Positions 19,026-28,132 of a stretch of 64,000 bases of DNA are shown piece after piece. The notes beneath the pieces are model-generated. The model did no database searches. It saw only the letters and a list, made by a program, of their open reading frames with translations, and was not told where the DNA came from. This DNA comes from an uncultured Flavobacteriales bacterium (GTDB taxonomy: Bacteria; Bacteroidota; Bacteroidia; Flavobacteriales_G; Salibacteraceae): the NCBI GenBank assembly GCA_913020435.1, contig CAJVZZ010000010.1:1-64000 (forward strand), written 5' to 3'. A program made the position numbers and the translations under genes. Each line of letters begins with the position of its first letter. The first letter of the stretch is position 1.

Positions 19026-20230
19026 ACTAATACCTTATAAATTTCGATGAGCTGCTCGTGCGTATAGTTGAAAAAGGTCCAGCCTACAGTTACAAACAGG
19101 AATGTTACTATAATGCTTAAACCTTTGTAAAGCTGAACATTAACCTTTGATATTGTATTGGATCTGAAGTAAATAAACCAAACCTTGTTTAGTGCAAGCC
19201 CTATTCCGTGCCAAATACCCCAATAAAGGAAATTAATTTTATCACCATGCCAAAGACCGCAAATTGCAAATGTTGTAATGTATCCAAGAATCGTTACTGT
19301 TAATTTGTATTGTTTGCCCAATACCTTGTTGTACATGGAAATAATAGGTTTAAACACATAAATCTTTAGAAAATTTGAAAATGTGATATGCCACCTTTTC
19401 CAAAATTCTGATAGACTACTCGAGAAGTAGGGATTATTAAAGTTCTCAGGTGTTTTAATTCCGAGTAAAAAAGCAGTTCCAATTGCTATGTCTGAGTACC
19501 CTGAAAAATCGATATAAATATAGGCTGAATAAGCAATCATACTCAAGCTGATCGCTGCAAAAGGAGAGTAGTCTGAGAGTAATAATTTATAATCTAAGGC
19601 ATAGTTTATGATTAAAGGAACAATTGCTAATGTTTTAAATGCTCCCAAAAAAATCCGAGTGATCCCAGCAAAAAAGAGCGATTTATTATACTTAGTAAAA
19701 GGTCTGTTTAGCCAATATTGAAAGTTTCTATAAGTATCAATAGGACCCGCTAATATGGAAGGAAAGAAAAGTATGTAACTTAAAAAAGTGAGCAGGTTTG
19801 CTTCGCTAATTTTGTTTTTGTACGACTCTACCAAATAGTGAATGTATCGGAAAATAATATACGATAATCCCAGTTTTTGGACAGAAAGAATGGGGGCTTT
19901 TATGTATCCTAAAAAAACAGTTGAAAGGTTGTCGTGTAAGTAAGGATAGTTGCGAATTGAGAAAAGTGCAATTACAATAAACAATGCAGCCTGCAGGAGC
20001 CTTAATGAATGGTTTGAGTTTAATATACGCCCTATCGTAAATACTAACACACTGATAATTGCTAGAACAATAATAGTATGTTCTTTAACCAGCGTTAAAC
20101 CTATAATGAGCGTGCCAAAAAGCAGTACGAGATTTCTTACATAAATATTAGGTGTGAGAAATCTTGCAGCATTAAATACTAGGACAAAAATTACAATCGT
20201 TATAAAGACAGAATAACTGTTGAAAAACAT
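19022..20230 (-). CDS. MBOAT family O-acyltransferase (DltB-like)
   Basis: 402 aa, about 11 membrane helices. MBOAT motifs are IDFSGYSDIAIGTAFLLGI, NFNNPYFSSSLSEFWKRWHI, FSNFLKIYVFKPI and CGLWHGDKINFLYWGIWHG with the conserved His. It is shorter than the other MBOAT and rather different from it, so the pair is not a recent duplication. First gene of a two-gene unit with the DltD-like gene. Confidence 0.9.
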   Translation of the reverse strand: MFFNSYSVFITIVIFVLVFNAARFLTPNIYVRNLVLLFGTLIIGLTLVKEHTIIVLAIISVLVFTIGRILNSNHSLRLLQAALFIVIALFSIRNYPYLHDNLSTVFLGYIKAPILSVQKLGLSYIIFRYIHYLVESYKNKISEANLLTFLSYILFFPSILAGPIDTYRNFQYWLNRPFTKYNKSLFFAGITRIFLGAFKTLAIVPLIINYALDYKLLLSDYSPFAAISLSMIAYSAYIYIDFSGYSDIAIGTAFLLGIKTPENFNNPYFSSSLSEFWKRWHITFSNFLKIYVFKPIISMYNKVLGKQYKLTVTILGYITTFAICGLWHGDKINFLYWGIWHGIGLALNKVWFIYFRSNTISKVNVQLYKGLSIIVTFLFVTVGWTFFNYTHEQLIEIYKVLV

Positions 20231-20379
20231 GGCTCAGATTGACAGTACTTAACGATTTGAAAACAATAACCTTTTCAATAAGTAAATTACTGTTCGGGGC
20301 CAAAAATATGGATTTTAGAGTAGTACCATATTCGTCCAATAATAGTTTAGCTTTTTAGCAGCTCAATATAAAAACCTTT

Positions 20380-20877
20380 TTATAGGCTTGCTAATGCAGC
20401 TTCATAGTTTGGCTCATCAACAGTTTCTGTTACTTGCTCAGTGTACGTGACTTTTCCTTCAGAATTCACAATCACAATAGACCTTGAACTTAGTCCAGAT
20501 AGAGGGCCATCGGTGATTTCAAGACCATAATCTTTTCCAAATTGACCCGATTTAAAATCAGATAACATGACAACATTTTCAATGCCTTCAGCACCACAAA
20601 AACGGTTCTGTGCAAATGGTAAGTCTCTTGAAATACAAAGCACCTTTGTGTTTTCCAGACTTGCTGCTTCCTTATTGAAATTGCGCACAGACATAGCGCA
20701 AGTGCCAGTGTCAATACTTGGAAAGATGTTTAAAATTAAATTGTGTCCCGTAAAATCGGTTAAGGTTTTAGTCGATAAATCCACTCCCGTTAATTGGAAA
20801 TCTTTTGCAGAATCTCCAACTGAAGGTAAACTTCCAATTGTGTGTATTTCGTTTCCTTTTAATGTAATAGTTGCCAT
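20380..20877 (-). CDS. tpx: Thiol peroxidase, atypical 2-Cys peroxiredoxin
   Basis: 165 aa, the normal length. The peroxidatic site is PSIDTGTCAMSVRNFN (Cys about 60) and the resolving Cys is in NRFCGAEG (about 94). The N-terminus MATITLKGNEIHTIGSLP is typical of Tpx. It reduces hydroperoxides with thioredoxin. Monocistronic, divergent from the acyltransferase gene. Confidence 0.93.
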   Translation of the reverse strand: MATITLKGNEIHTIGSLPSVGDSAKDFQLTGVDLSTKTLTDFTGHNLILNIFPSIDTGTCAMSVRNFNKEAASLENTKVLCISRDLPFAQNRFCGAEGIENVVMLSDFKSGQFGKDYGLEITDGPLSGLSSRSIVIVNSEGKVTYTEQVTETVDEPNYEAALASL

Positions 20878-21012
20878 ATCTTTCGTTTAAATTTTGCTCG
20901 AAACTAAAAGCTTTTTAGAGAGGAGTTGATAAGCATGAGTTAGATTTATTGTTTTTTAATAGTACTTCGTATTGCTGGGAAAATACTTTATTTGCTTTTT
21001 AACAAATTCCAA

Positions 21013-21591
21013 ATGATTAGAACACTAAGAGCCACATTCTGCAAATTCCTGCTTAAAATGGGGAATTGGGAGATTGATAACAATCTGAAAGACAAAGGTC
21101 GCAAGTTTATTGTAATTGCTGCGCCACATACTTCGAATTGGGATTTCATTTATGCTCTACCGGCATTACACATAATGGGTGTTCGTAATATGAGATATCT
21201 AATCAAAAACCAATTGTTTTTTTTTCCCCTTAAGTATTTGTTTTATTGGACGGGAGGAATTCCGGTTGATCGTTCTAAGAAAAATGAATTAACCTCAAAC
21301 TTAAAGCGGATGATTAATGAAAAGGAAGAGATTTATTTACTTTTCCCACCAGAAGGAACAAGAAGTCCTGTCGATCGCTGGAAAACAGGTTTTTATTACA
21401 CTGCTCTTGAAACGGGCTTACCAATTATTTTGGGATATATTGACTATAAGGTTCGTAAGTTGGGCTTTGGTGAAGTGTTTTATCCTACAGGTGTATTTAA
21501 CGACGATATGGAGAAGATTCAGTCGTATTATGCCAATAAAGGTGCTAAATATCCTGAGAAGTTCAATAAGAGCATTTACATACCTAAGTAG
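21013..21591 (+). CDS. PlsC-like lysophospholipid acyltransferase family protein
   Basis: 192 aa from ATG 21013 (a TTG at 20992 is in frame but unnecessary). Acyltransferase motifs: APHTSNWDFIYA (HxxxxD catalytic motif), the GGIPVDRSKKNE region, and LFPPEGTRSP (EGTR). Such enzymes acylate glycerol-lipid or related acceptors at the membrane. It is shorter than PlsC, like other small Bacteroidota members. Substrate uncertain. Confidence 0.8.
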   Translation: MIRTLRATFCKFLLKMGNWEIDNNLKDKGRKFIVIAAPHTSNWDFIYALPALHIMGVRNMRYLIKNQLFFFPLKYLFYWTGGIPVDRSKKNELTSNLKRMINEKEEIYLLFPPEGTRSPVDRWKTGFYYTALETGLPIILGYIDYKVRKLGFGEVFYPTGVFNDDMEKIQSYYANKGAKYPEKFNKSIYIPK

Positions 21592-21641
21592 GAGGTTAAG
21601 TCCTTTTAAATTGTTATTTCGAATGGCAAGAAGAAGGAAGT

Positions 21642-21676
21642 ATTGTATCGAGAAGTTTACTAACTCTCGATACAAT
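21642..21676. terminator. Bidirectional stem-loop terminator
   Basis: Perfect 12-base arms ATTGTATCGAGA (21642-21653) and TCTCGATACAAT (21665-21676) around an 11-base loop, followed by TTTTG. It lies between the convergent acyltransferase and permease genes. Confidence 0.7.
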
Positions 21677-21727
21677 TTTGTTCTGCAAGCGCCACAAAAT
21701 CACTCGAACTGACACTAGTCTCTAGAT

Positions 21728-22498
21728 CTAAAATAATCCCAACAACATTGCGAATCCTGTAACTGTAATTAAGGTTGCAATAATGGTATGCAATGTCTTT
21801 AACGAGATCTTCTTTAAAAACCGTTTTCCAATCATTGCACCGGCAAACGCACTCGCTACGGCCACAATCATAATCGCATATGGAATCTCGGTTATTTCGT
21901 TGGTATTGGAAAAGTATATCGGAAGTCTAGTAAGGTCAACAACACAAGCAATTGCAATTCCAGTAGCAATAAATGATTCTTTACTGAGATTAACTTGTGC
22001 TAAAAAGGCTGTTCTGAGTGCGCCTTGATGTCCAGATAGTCCGCCGAAGAAACCGCTAATAGAACCTCCTACAGGCAGTAAGAAAGAAGAAGCGCTAACC
22101 TTTTCTGATAATTTTTTGTTCTCCAAATAAGCGAAGCAGATTAATAATAATCCAACTACAACCTGAGTCCAACTCACATCAATAAGCTTATCGAATGCTG
22201 AGTAAGAGTAAGCATTTGGTAAATCACCCATTTGCACTAGCAACATTGAGCCAATGAATGCTCCTATAATTGCGGGTATTCCAAAAATTGCAAGTGTCTT
22301 GAAATCTATGTATTTCCCTACTAATCCTGTTTTAAAAAGGTTATTCAGCAAGTGAACAACTCCTGTAAGTGCAATTGCATATTCAAGAGGAAAGAAAAGT
22401 GCAAAAGCAGGAAGCAACATAGTTCCTAATCCAAATCCGCTAAAGAAGGTGAGTAAAGAGGCGAGAAGTGCCACAGCTCCGATGAGTATAAATTCCAT
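21728..22498 (-). CDS. TSUP (TauE/SafE) family permease
   Basis: 256 aa with about eight membrane helices. TSUP features are FFSGFGLGTMLLPAF near the N-terminus and a repeated GGSISGFFGGLSGHQGALRT in the middle. The family exports or imports sulfur-containing or small organic anions; the substrate cannot be told here. Ends at the shared stem-loop with the convergent acyltransferase gene. Confidence 0.85.
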   Translation of the reverse strand: MEFILIGAVALLASLLTFFSGFGLGTMLLPAFALFFPLEYAIALTGVVHLLNNLFKTGLVGKYIDFKTLAIFGIPAIIGAFIGSMLLVQMGDLPNAYSYSAFDKLIDVSWTQVVVGLLLICFAYLENKKLSEKVSASSFLLPVGGSISGFFGGLSGHQGALRTAFLAQVNLSKESFIATGIAIACVVDLTRLPIYFSNTNEITEIPYAIMIVAVASAFAGAMIGKRFLKKISLKTLHTIIATLITVTGFAMLLGLF

Positions 22499-22597
22499 GA
22501 CGTAAAAATAGAATCTATTGAATTACTAGCAAACTTTCTGAGATCTTCCTTCGCTATTTGGAAGGATCTTAACTATTTGGTAATGTATCAGGAGTTT

Positions 22598-22711
22598 AAC
22601 GACAAAGGTCTCTAAGATTTTCAAAAAGGTCGCAAAGTGTGAATGCTTCAAATATACTGGGTAACAAATCCTTTGAGCACTTCGTGTCTACTTTACGTAC
22701 TTTGAGGTTGA
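22598..22711. repeat. Degenerate inverted-repeat element (copy B)
   Basis: Starts AACGACAAAGGTCTCTAAGA, close to copy A (AACCACAAAGTACTCTAAGA), and ends ACTTTGAGGTTG, close to the CTTTGTGGTT end. Length about 114 bases. It occupies the middle of the 356-base gap between the TSUP and clpB genes. The rest of the gap (22712-22854) should hold the clpB promoter, but I could not pick a convincing -33/-7 pair. Confidence 0.5.
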
Positions 22712-22854
22712 GTTTTTCGGAAAAAATGTCTACTAAATCCGTTCTAAGCTGTCATAATTTCCGCTTTATAATCCTTGAAATGCATTGGTACTTTCTTTGA
22801 CTAAATTACAAATAAAAATACCAATCAATTAATGAGGTAAGGATACGTAAATAT

Positions 22855-25461
22855 ATGAATACTAATAATTTAACTACAAAAAGTCAAGAGGCAATTCAAC
22901 AGGCTCAGCAAATAGCAATGGCCGCCGATAATCAGTCTGTAGAGACTGGCCACTTGATGAAAGGAATATTACAAGTTGATGAAAACGTAACTCCTTTTTT
23001 ATTCAAAAAACTAGGAGTCAATTTTAACGTTTTTGTGCAGGCATTAGATAAAATAGTAGAAAGCTATCCTAAGGTTCAGGGAGGAGATATTTACCTTTCC
23101 AAGGAATCTGCTCAGGTTGTTGCAAAAGCAAGTAACCATTTAAAAACATTTGGAGACGAGTTCGTTTCTGTAGAGCACTTGTTGTTGAGTTTGTTAGAGG
23201 TGAAATCCACGGTTTCAACACTAATGAAGGATAATGGTGTATCCAGTAAAGATTTAAATGCTGCAATTAATGAGTTACGAAAAGGCAGCACTGGAAACAG
23301 TCAAAGTGCAGAGGAGACTTATAACGCATTGAATAAATACGCTGTAAACCTTAATGCTCAAGCCAAAAAGGGGAAATTAGATCCAGTAATAGGAAGAGAT
23401 GATGAGATACGACGAGTACTTCAGATTTTGTCGCGAAGAACCAAAAACAATCCAATATTAGTTGGAGAACCTGGTGTAGGTAAAACTGCAATTGCAGAAG
23501 GCTTGGCTCATAGAATTGTTTCTGGAGATGTTCCGGACAATCTAAAGTCTAAGGAATTATATTCTTTGGATATGGGGGCGTTGATTGCTGGAGCGAAGTA
23601 TAAAGGTGAGTTTGAAGAGCGACTGAAAGCTGTAGTAAAGGAAGTCACCAATTCGAACGGAACTGTGGTGCTGTTTATTGATGAAATCCACACGCTCGTT
23701 GGAGCCGGTGGAGGTCAGGGTGCAATGGATGCTGCAAATATTCTTAAGCCTGCTTTGGCAAGAGGAGATTTGAGAGCAATTGGAGCAACGACGCTCGATG
23801 AATATCAAAAATACTTTGAGAAGGATAAAGCTTTAGAGCGCAGATTTCAAATGGTGATGGTAGATGAACCGAATATGGAAGACGCTATCAGTATTCTTAG
23901 AGGCTTAAAAGAAAAATATGAAACGCATCACAAAGTAAGGATTCAGGACAGCGCAATTATCTCTGCAGTTGAATTGAGTACACGTTATATATCTGATCGT
24001 TTTTTACCGGATAAGGCAATTGATTTGATTGATGAAGCAGCGGCAAAGCTGAAAATTCAAATAAATTCCATGCCAGAAGAATTGGACGAAGTTGAGCGTA
24101 AAATTCGTCAGTTAGAGATTGAGCGTGAAGGAATTAAACGCGAAGGAGACAAAAAAAAGCTCAAGTTTCTTGGAGAAGAAATCGCTAACTTATCTGAGCA
24201 GCGCGATCAGCTAAAAGCTAAGTGGCAAGGCGAGAAACAAGTAATTGATGGCACACAGCAAGTAAAAGAAAGCATTGAACAACTAAAGTTTGAGGCCCAG
24301 CAAGCAGAGCGAGATGGCGACTTTGGTAAAGTTGCGGAAATCCGATATGGATTGCTTTCGAAAGCAGAAGAAAGCTTGAAGAAGTTTGAAGCGCAATTGG
24401 AAGAACTACAAGCGAGTGGCTCACAAATGTTAAAAGAAGAGGTTGATGCTGAGGATATAGCTGAAATTGTAGCCAAATGGACAGGAATTCCAGTTTCAAA
24501 AATGGTTCAAACTGAAACGGAGAAGTTGTTGCACCTCGAAGACGAGCTGCACAAACGAGTTGTTGGTCAGGAAGAAGCAATTGGTGCGGTTTCGGACGCT
24601 GTGCGAAGAAGTAGAGCAGGGCTTTCGGATACTGAAAAGCCATTAGGTTCCTTCTTGTTTTTAGGAACAACAGGAGTAGGAAAAACTGAATTAGCAAAAG
24701 CTTTAGCTGAATTTTTATTCGATAATGAAGGAGCACTTACACGAATTGATATGAGTGAATATCAAGAACGTCACGCAGTAAGTAGACTCGTTGGAGCGCC
24801 TCCGGGATATGTTGGATATGAGGAAGGTGGTCAGTTAACCGAGGCAGTTCGAAGAAAACCATATTCTGTGATACTATTAGATGAAATCGAAAAAGCGCAC
24901 CCGGATGCTTTTAATATTTTATTGCAAGTGCTAGATGACGGTCGATTAACAGATAATAAAGGGCGTGTTGCAAATTTTAAGAACACAATAATCATTATGA
25001 CTTCAAATTTAGGGAGTGAGCTAATTCGAGATAATTTTGAAAAAGCAGATTTAGTTGATGAGGAATTGTTTGAACGCACAAAAATGGATGTGCTTGGCTT
25101 TGTAAAAAAGAGCTTAAAACCCGAGTTTGTAAATAGAATTGATGAAACAATAATGTTTACTCCACTTACCAAAGATAACATTCGGGAAATTATTCGAATT
25201 CAATTAAAAGGATTGGATAAGGTGTTGAAAAACAAAAACATAACGTTAAGTGCTTCTGATGAAGTTATTAATCATTTGGCAGATTTAGGTTACGATCCAC
25301 AGTACGGAGCTCGACCAGTAAAACGGGTGATCCAGAAAGAAGTGATGAATGAATTGTCGCGTAGTATTCTCTCTGGGCAGGTAAAGGATGGGGATGATAT
25401 TATTCTTGATGAATTTGATGGTAAATTCGTATTTCGTAAACCCGTAAAGGAAGTTCATTAA
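22855..25461 (+). CDS. clpB: ATP-dependent disaggregase ClpB
   Basis: 868 aa, the usual ClpB length. It has a Clp N-domain (1-145), AAA+ domain 1 with Walker A GEPGVGKTAIAEG (about 205) and Walker B VLFIDEIHTLVG, a long coiled-coil middle domain (about 405-525), and AAA+ domain 2 with Walker A GTTGVGKTELAKA (about 605) and SVILLDEIEKAHPD. The middle domain marks it as ClpB and not ClpA or ClpC. It rescues aggregated proteins with the DnaK system. Monocistronic, followed by a strong stem-loop. Confidence 0.97.
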   Translation: MNTNNLTTKSQEAIQQAQQIAMAADNQSVETGHLMKGILQVDENVTPFLFKKLGVNFNVFVQALDKIVESYPKVQGGDIYLSKESAQVVAKASNHLKTFGDEFVSVEHLLLSLLEVKSTVSTLMKDNGVSSKDLNAAINELRKGSTGNSQSAEETYNALNKYAVNLNAQAKKGKLDPVIGRDDEIRRVLQILSRRTKNNPILVGEPGVGKTAIAEGLAHRIVSGDVPDNLKSKELYSLDMGALIAGAKYKGEFEERLKAVVKEVTNSNGTVVLFIDEIHTLVGAGGGQGAMDAANILKPALARGDLRAIGATTLDEYQKYFEKDKALERRFQMVMVDEPNMEDAISILRGLKEKYETHHKVRIQDSAIISAVELSTRYISDRFLPDKAIDLIDEAAAKLKIQINSMPEELDEVERKIRQLEIEREGIKREGDKKKLKFLGEEIANLSEQRDQLKAKWQGEKQVIDGTQQVKESIEQLKFEAQQAERDGDFGKVAEIRYGLLSKAEESLKKFEAQLEELQASGSQMLKEEVDAEDIAEIVAKWTGIPVSKMVQTETEKLLHLEDELHKRVVGQEEAIGAVSDAVRRSRAGLSDTEKPLGSFLFLGTTGVGKTELAKALAEFLFDNEGALTRIDMSEYQERHAVSRLVGAPPGYVGYEEGGQLTEAVRRKPYSVILLDEIEKAHPDAFNILLQVLDDGRLTDNKGRVANFKNTIIIMTSNLGSELIRDNFEKADLVDEELFERTKMDVLGFVKKSLKPEFVNRIDETIMFTPLTKDNIREIIRIQLKGLDKVLKNKNITLSASDEVINHLADLGYDPQYGARPVKRVIQKEVMNELSRSILSGQVKDGDDIILDEFDGKFVFRKPVKEVH

Positions 25462-25470
25462 ACACAAGTA

Positions 25471-25517
25471 GATATTAAGAAAGGGCTGTGAGTAAACCAG
25501 TGCTCTTTCTTAATATC
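25471..25517 (+). terminator. clpB terminator stem-loop
   Basis: Arms GATATTAAGAAAGGGC (25471-25486) and GCTCTTTCTTAATATC (25502-25517) pair over 15 of 16 positions around a 15-base loop, 9 bases after the clpB stop. There is only a loose T-rich tail. It argues that the next gene begins after 25517, at the GTG at 25548. Confidence 0.7.
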
Positions 25518-25547
25518 ATAGTATTTGAGTCGTATTTTTGTATTTCA

Positions 25548-27173
25548 GTGAAGTTAATTAAAATTTATATCATTTTGTTTTTTGGGCTACTCGTTTGGAG
25601 CGAATCTGAAGCGCAGTTTGACCTGAATAGTGATGGTAACTGGAAGACTAGTGAAACTGCAACACCAGGTTGGTTAAACCCGAGCTTCGACGATTCGTCC
25701 TGGCCAAACTCTATTGCTCCAGCTCAAAATCCGGGTGGTGCTACGTGGCCGCCATTATCTACTTCTATGTGGGTTCCAAACGCTGCTGGTGATTCAGCTT
25801 TTTTTCGTAAGGCATTCGAACTTAGAAGTTCTTGTGTTACTGCCGATGATTTTCTGGTATCTGCAGACAATGAGTTTGATGTTTGGATAAATGGAACTTA
25901 CGTCGGAGGCAGAAAAAATTTAGGGAGACTTACCGTTATTAACGTGGCGAGTTACTTAAGAATAGGTTATAATGTTGTCTGTATAAGAGCTTATAGTTTT
26001 AATCCTCCGAGTATGGTTAGAGCATTAGGAAAAGCAAATTACACTTCAGGACCAATTATAGATCTTGGAGCTGATAAATACGTTTGTGATGGAGATTCAA
26101 CGTTTGTTACTACAAATCACAATTATCAGCGATACGATTGGAGTGACGGACAATCTTCGAGAACTGCAGAGTTTTCTGTACAGGGTAGATATTGGAACAC
26201 TGCTCGTGATACTGCGGGCTGTCCTTGGGTAGATACAGTAGAGGTTTTTAGTTATAAAGTAAAACCAGTTGAACTTGGGCCAGACACGAGTATTTGTGAT
26301 GGAGATCAAGCTACGTTTAATGCCGATCCCGACAATGCTTACAGTCGCTATAAATGGAGTACAGGAGATACCACCAAAACAATAACAGTAGGTTATCAAG
26401 ACCTATTCAGAGTAACTGTTACAGATAAAAATGAATGCACAGCTTCAGATTTCAGAAAAACACGTGTGTTTGTCTCTGGTACTGCGGTGAATTTAGGACA
26501 GGATACCATTTTATGTAAAGGCGATAGCTTAAAAATAAATGCATTTTTCCCACAATCAAGATACAAATGGAGTGATGGAACAACAGACAGCAATTTTATA
26601 ATTACACAAGCAGGAAACTATGAAGTAACCGTTACTAATTTTTGTGGAGAAGCAATTGATGAAATTGCCATTCAATATATCAGTGAGTTGTCTATAGATT
26701 TAGGAGAAGATCAGTTTCTATGCAGTAATTTAGAATTAGATATAGGTCAGAAAGTAGCTGGAGTGTTAAGTTATAAATGGAGTACAGGTGCTTCTTCCGC
26801 ATTTATCAAGACTACTGTTCCTGGTATTTATAGTGTTCATGTGATAGATTATTGTGGAAATGAGGGGCAAGATGACATTGAAATAATCAAGGAGTTAAAT
26901 CCGGATGCTATTATACCGTCCGCGTTTTCCCCGAACAATGATGCCCTTAATGAAACTTGGCGAACCTATGTAAGGCCAAAAAGCTACTTCAATGTTAAAG
27001 TGATTGATCAGTGGAGTAGAATTGTGTTTGAAAGTAGTAATCACTTAGAAGAGTGGGACGGTTCAAATGAAGGAGGACCACTTCCAGTTGGTAAGTACAT
27101 TTATACAGTTGAATGGGATGAATGCGAAAACCAGCCACAGACAGCACAAGGAAGTATAACGATTGTGAGATAG
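25548..27173 (+). CDS. Secreted protein with gliding-motility (CHU_C) C-terminal domain
   Basis: 541 aa from GTG 25548, which opens on a signal peptide (VKLIKIYIILFFGLLVW to SEAQ). An in-frame GTG at 25488 lies inside the clpB terminator and is less likely. After a jelly-roll-like region (about 25-165, with WKTSETATPGWLNPSFDDSS) come four repeats built on LGxDxxxCxGDS and YxWSxG. The C-terminus (IIPSAFSPNNDALNETWRTY to the end) is the CHU_C/type B T9SS domain found on SprB-like surface proteins. Probably exported by T9SS; function unknown. Convergent with the next gene, stops 2 bases apart. Confidence 0.85.
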   Translation: MKLIKIYIILFFGLLVWSESEAQFDLNSDGNWKTSETATPGWLNPSFDDSSWPNSIAPAQNPGGATWPPLSTSMWVPNAAGDSAFFRKAFELRSSCVTADDFLVSADNEFDVWINGTYVGGRKNLGRLTVINVASYLRIGYNVVCIRAYSFNPPSMVRALGKANYTSGPIIDLGADKYVCDGDSTFVTTNHNYQRYDWSDGQSSRTAEFSVQGRYWNTARDTAGCPWVDTVEVFSYKVKPVELGPDTSICDGDQATFNADPDNAYSRYKWSTGDTTKTITVGYQDLFRVTVTDKNECTASDFRKTRVFVSGTAVNLGQDTILCKGDSLKINAFFPQSRYKWSDGTTDSNFIITQAGNYEVTVTNFCGEAIDEIAIQYISELSIDLGEDQFLCSNLELDIGQKVAGVLSYKWSTGASSAFIKTTVPGIYSVHVIDYCGNEGQDDIEIIKELNPDAIIPSAFSPNNDALNETWRTYVRPKSYFNVKVIDQWSRIVFESSNHLEEWDGSNEGGPLPVGKYIYTVEWDECENQPQTAQGSITIVR

Positions 27174-27174
27174 G

Positions 27175-28011
27175 TTATGGAACTACAAGGCGAATTGTAC
27201 TTTTAACATTTACCGATTGAGCTTCTAAAAAATAAATTCCAGAGGGTAATGTTTCAGCAGTTAAGCTGTACAATTCAATAAGTAACTCTTTGTCAGTAGT
27301 CTCAAGTTCTTTTTTCACTAATTCATTTCCTAATAAATCAATTAAACGAAAATTAATAGTGTTACTGTGTGCCTTAACTTTTATGAACGACTCACTTGTT
27401 AATGGATTAGGAAATACCTCTATAACAGAGCTTGCAGGAGCGTTGAAATCGTAAACTGAAACACCTCCACCATTATTGGTAGTATCTCCAGGTGACGCAT
27501 AAAGTCTTAGACTATCCATATAAATTGCTGGACTTGGTACACTGCCATTTACGGGTGCACTTCCGATAGCCTGCACTACATTAAAGTTTTCTACTACTTT
27601 TCCAAATACAGGATGTTTTGAGGAAAGTGGTGCTTTGTTGTAATCTAATCGAGTGTTGTTAATTAGATTAATAAAAAATTGAGTGTTCCCAGAATTAACT
27701 GCTCCAGTATTCGCCATAGAAATAGTTCCTGTCGTGTTACTTAATCCAACGTGAAATTCATCTTGAATATTTGGCTTTGTAGCTCCGTTTCCACCTTGAA
27801 TCATGAAGTTGTTGATTACACGGTGAAAAGTAACGCCATCGTAATATTTATCTTGAACTAAACTTTTGAAATTTCCAGCAGTAATAGGTGCAAGAGTGTC
27901 ATTAAGTTCAACAATAAAATCACCTAACGTGGTATGAAACTTTACTTGCGTTTGAGCTATAACTGTTGCGAATGAACATGCAATTAATAGAAGGGTAAAT
28001 AATTTCTTCAT
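27175..28011 (-). CDS. Exported cyclophilin with T9SS sorting domain
   Basis: 278 aa from ATG 28011; an in-frame upstream ATG at 28035 would precede the signal peptide MKKLFTLLLIACSFATVIAQ. The cyclophilin domain (about 22-170) has VTFHRVINNFMIQGG and an altered TISMANTGAVNSGNTQFF, which keeps the catalytic Arg and the QFF motif. It is followed by a type A T9SS tail starting VFPNPLTSESFI. Peptidyl-prolyl isomerase presumably acting outside the outer membrane, perhaps on other T9SS products; that role is inference. Confidence 0.88.
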   Translation of the reverse strand: MKKLFTLLLIACSFATVIAQTQVKFHTTLGDFIVELNDTLAPITAGNFKSLVQDKYYDGVTFHRVINNFMIQGGNGATKPNIQDEFHVGLSNTTGTISMANTGAVNSGNTQFFINLINNTRLDYNKAPLSSKHPVFGKVVENFNVVQAIGSAPVNGSVPSPAIYMDSLRLYASPGDTTNNGGGVSVYDFNAPASSVIEVFPNPLTSESFIKVKAHSNTINFRLIDLLGNELVKKELETTDKELLIELYSLTAETLPSGIYFLEAQSVNVKSTIRLVVP

Positions 28012-28132
28012 GGTTATCAATTTAGAGATGCTCAAATCTAACAGAAATTATTGCAGATATCTTTGGGGTTAAATGAGAGTAGAGCAAAAAACAGCCCGAT
28101 AACTTGTCTTTTAAGCTTGATTTAAAATTTGA

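Noticed and set aside
21317..21712. 131-aa frame overlapping the acyltransferase gene
   Set aside because: It is a shifted-frame shadow of the real gene that extends through the terminator stem-loop.
24218..24736. 172-aa minus-strand frame inside clpB
   Set aside because: Antisense to a conserved chaperone, rich in Leu, Gln and Pro from complementary codons; no domain.
25488..25547. Earlier GTG start for the CHU_C protein
   Set aside because: It lies inside the clpB terminator stem, and the signal peptide begins at 25548.
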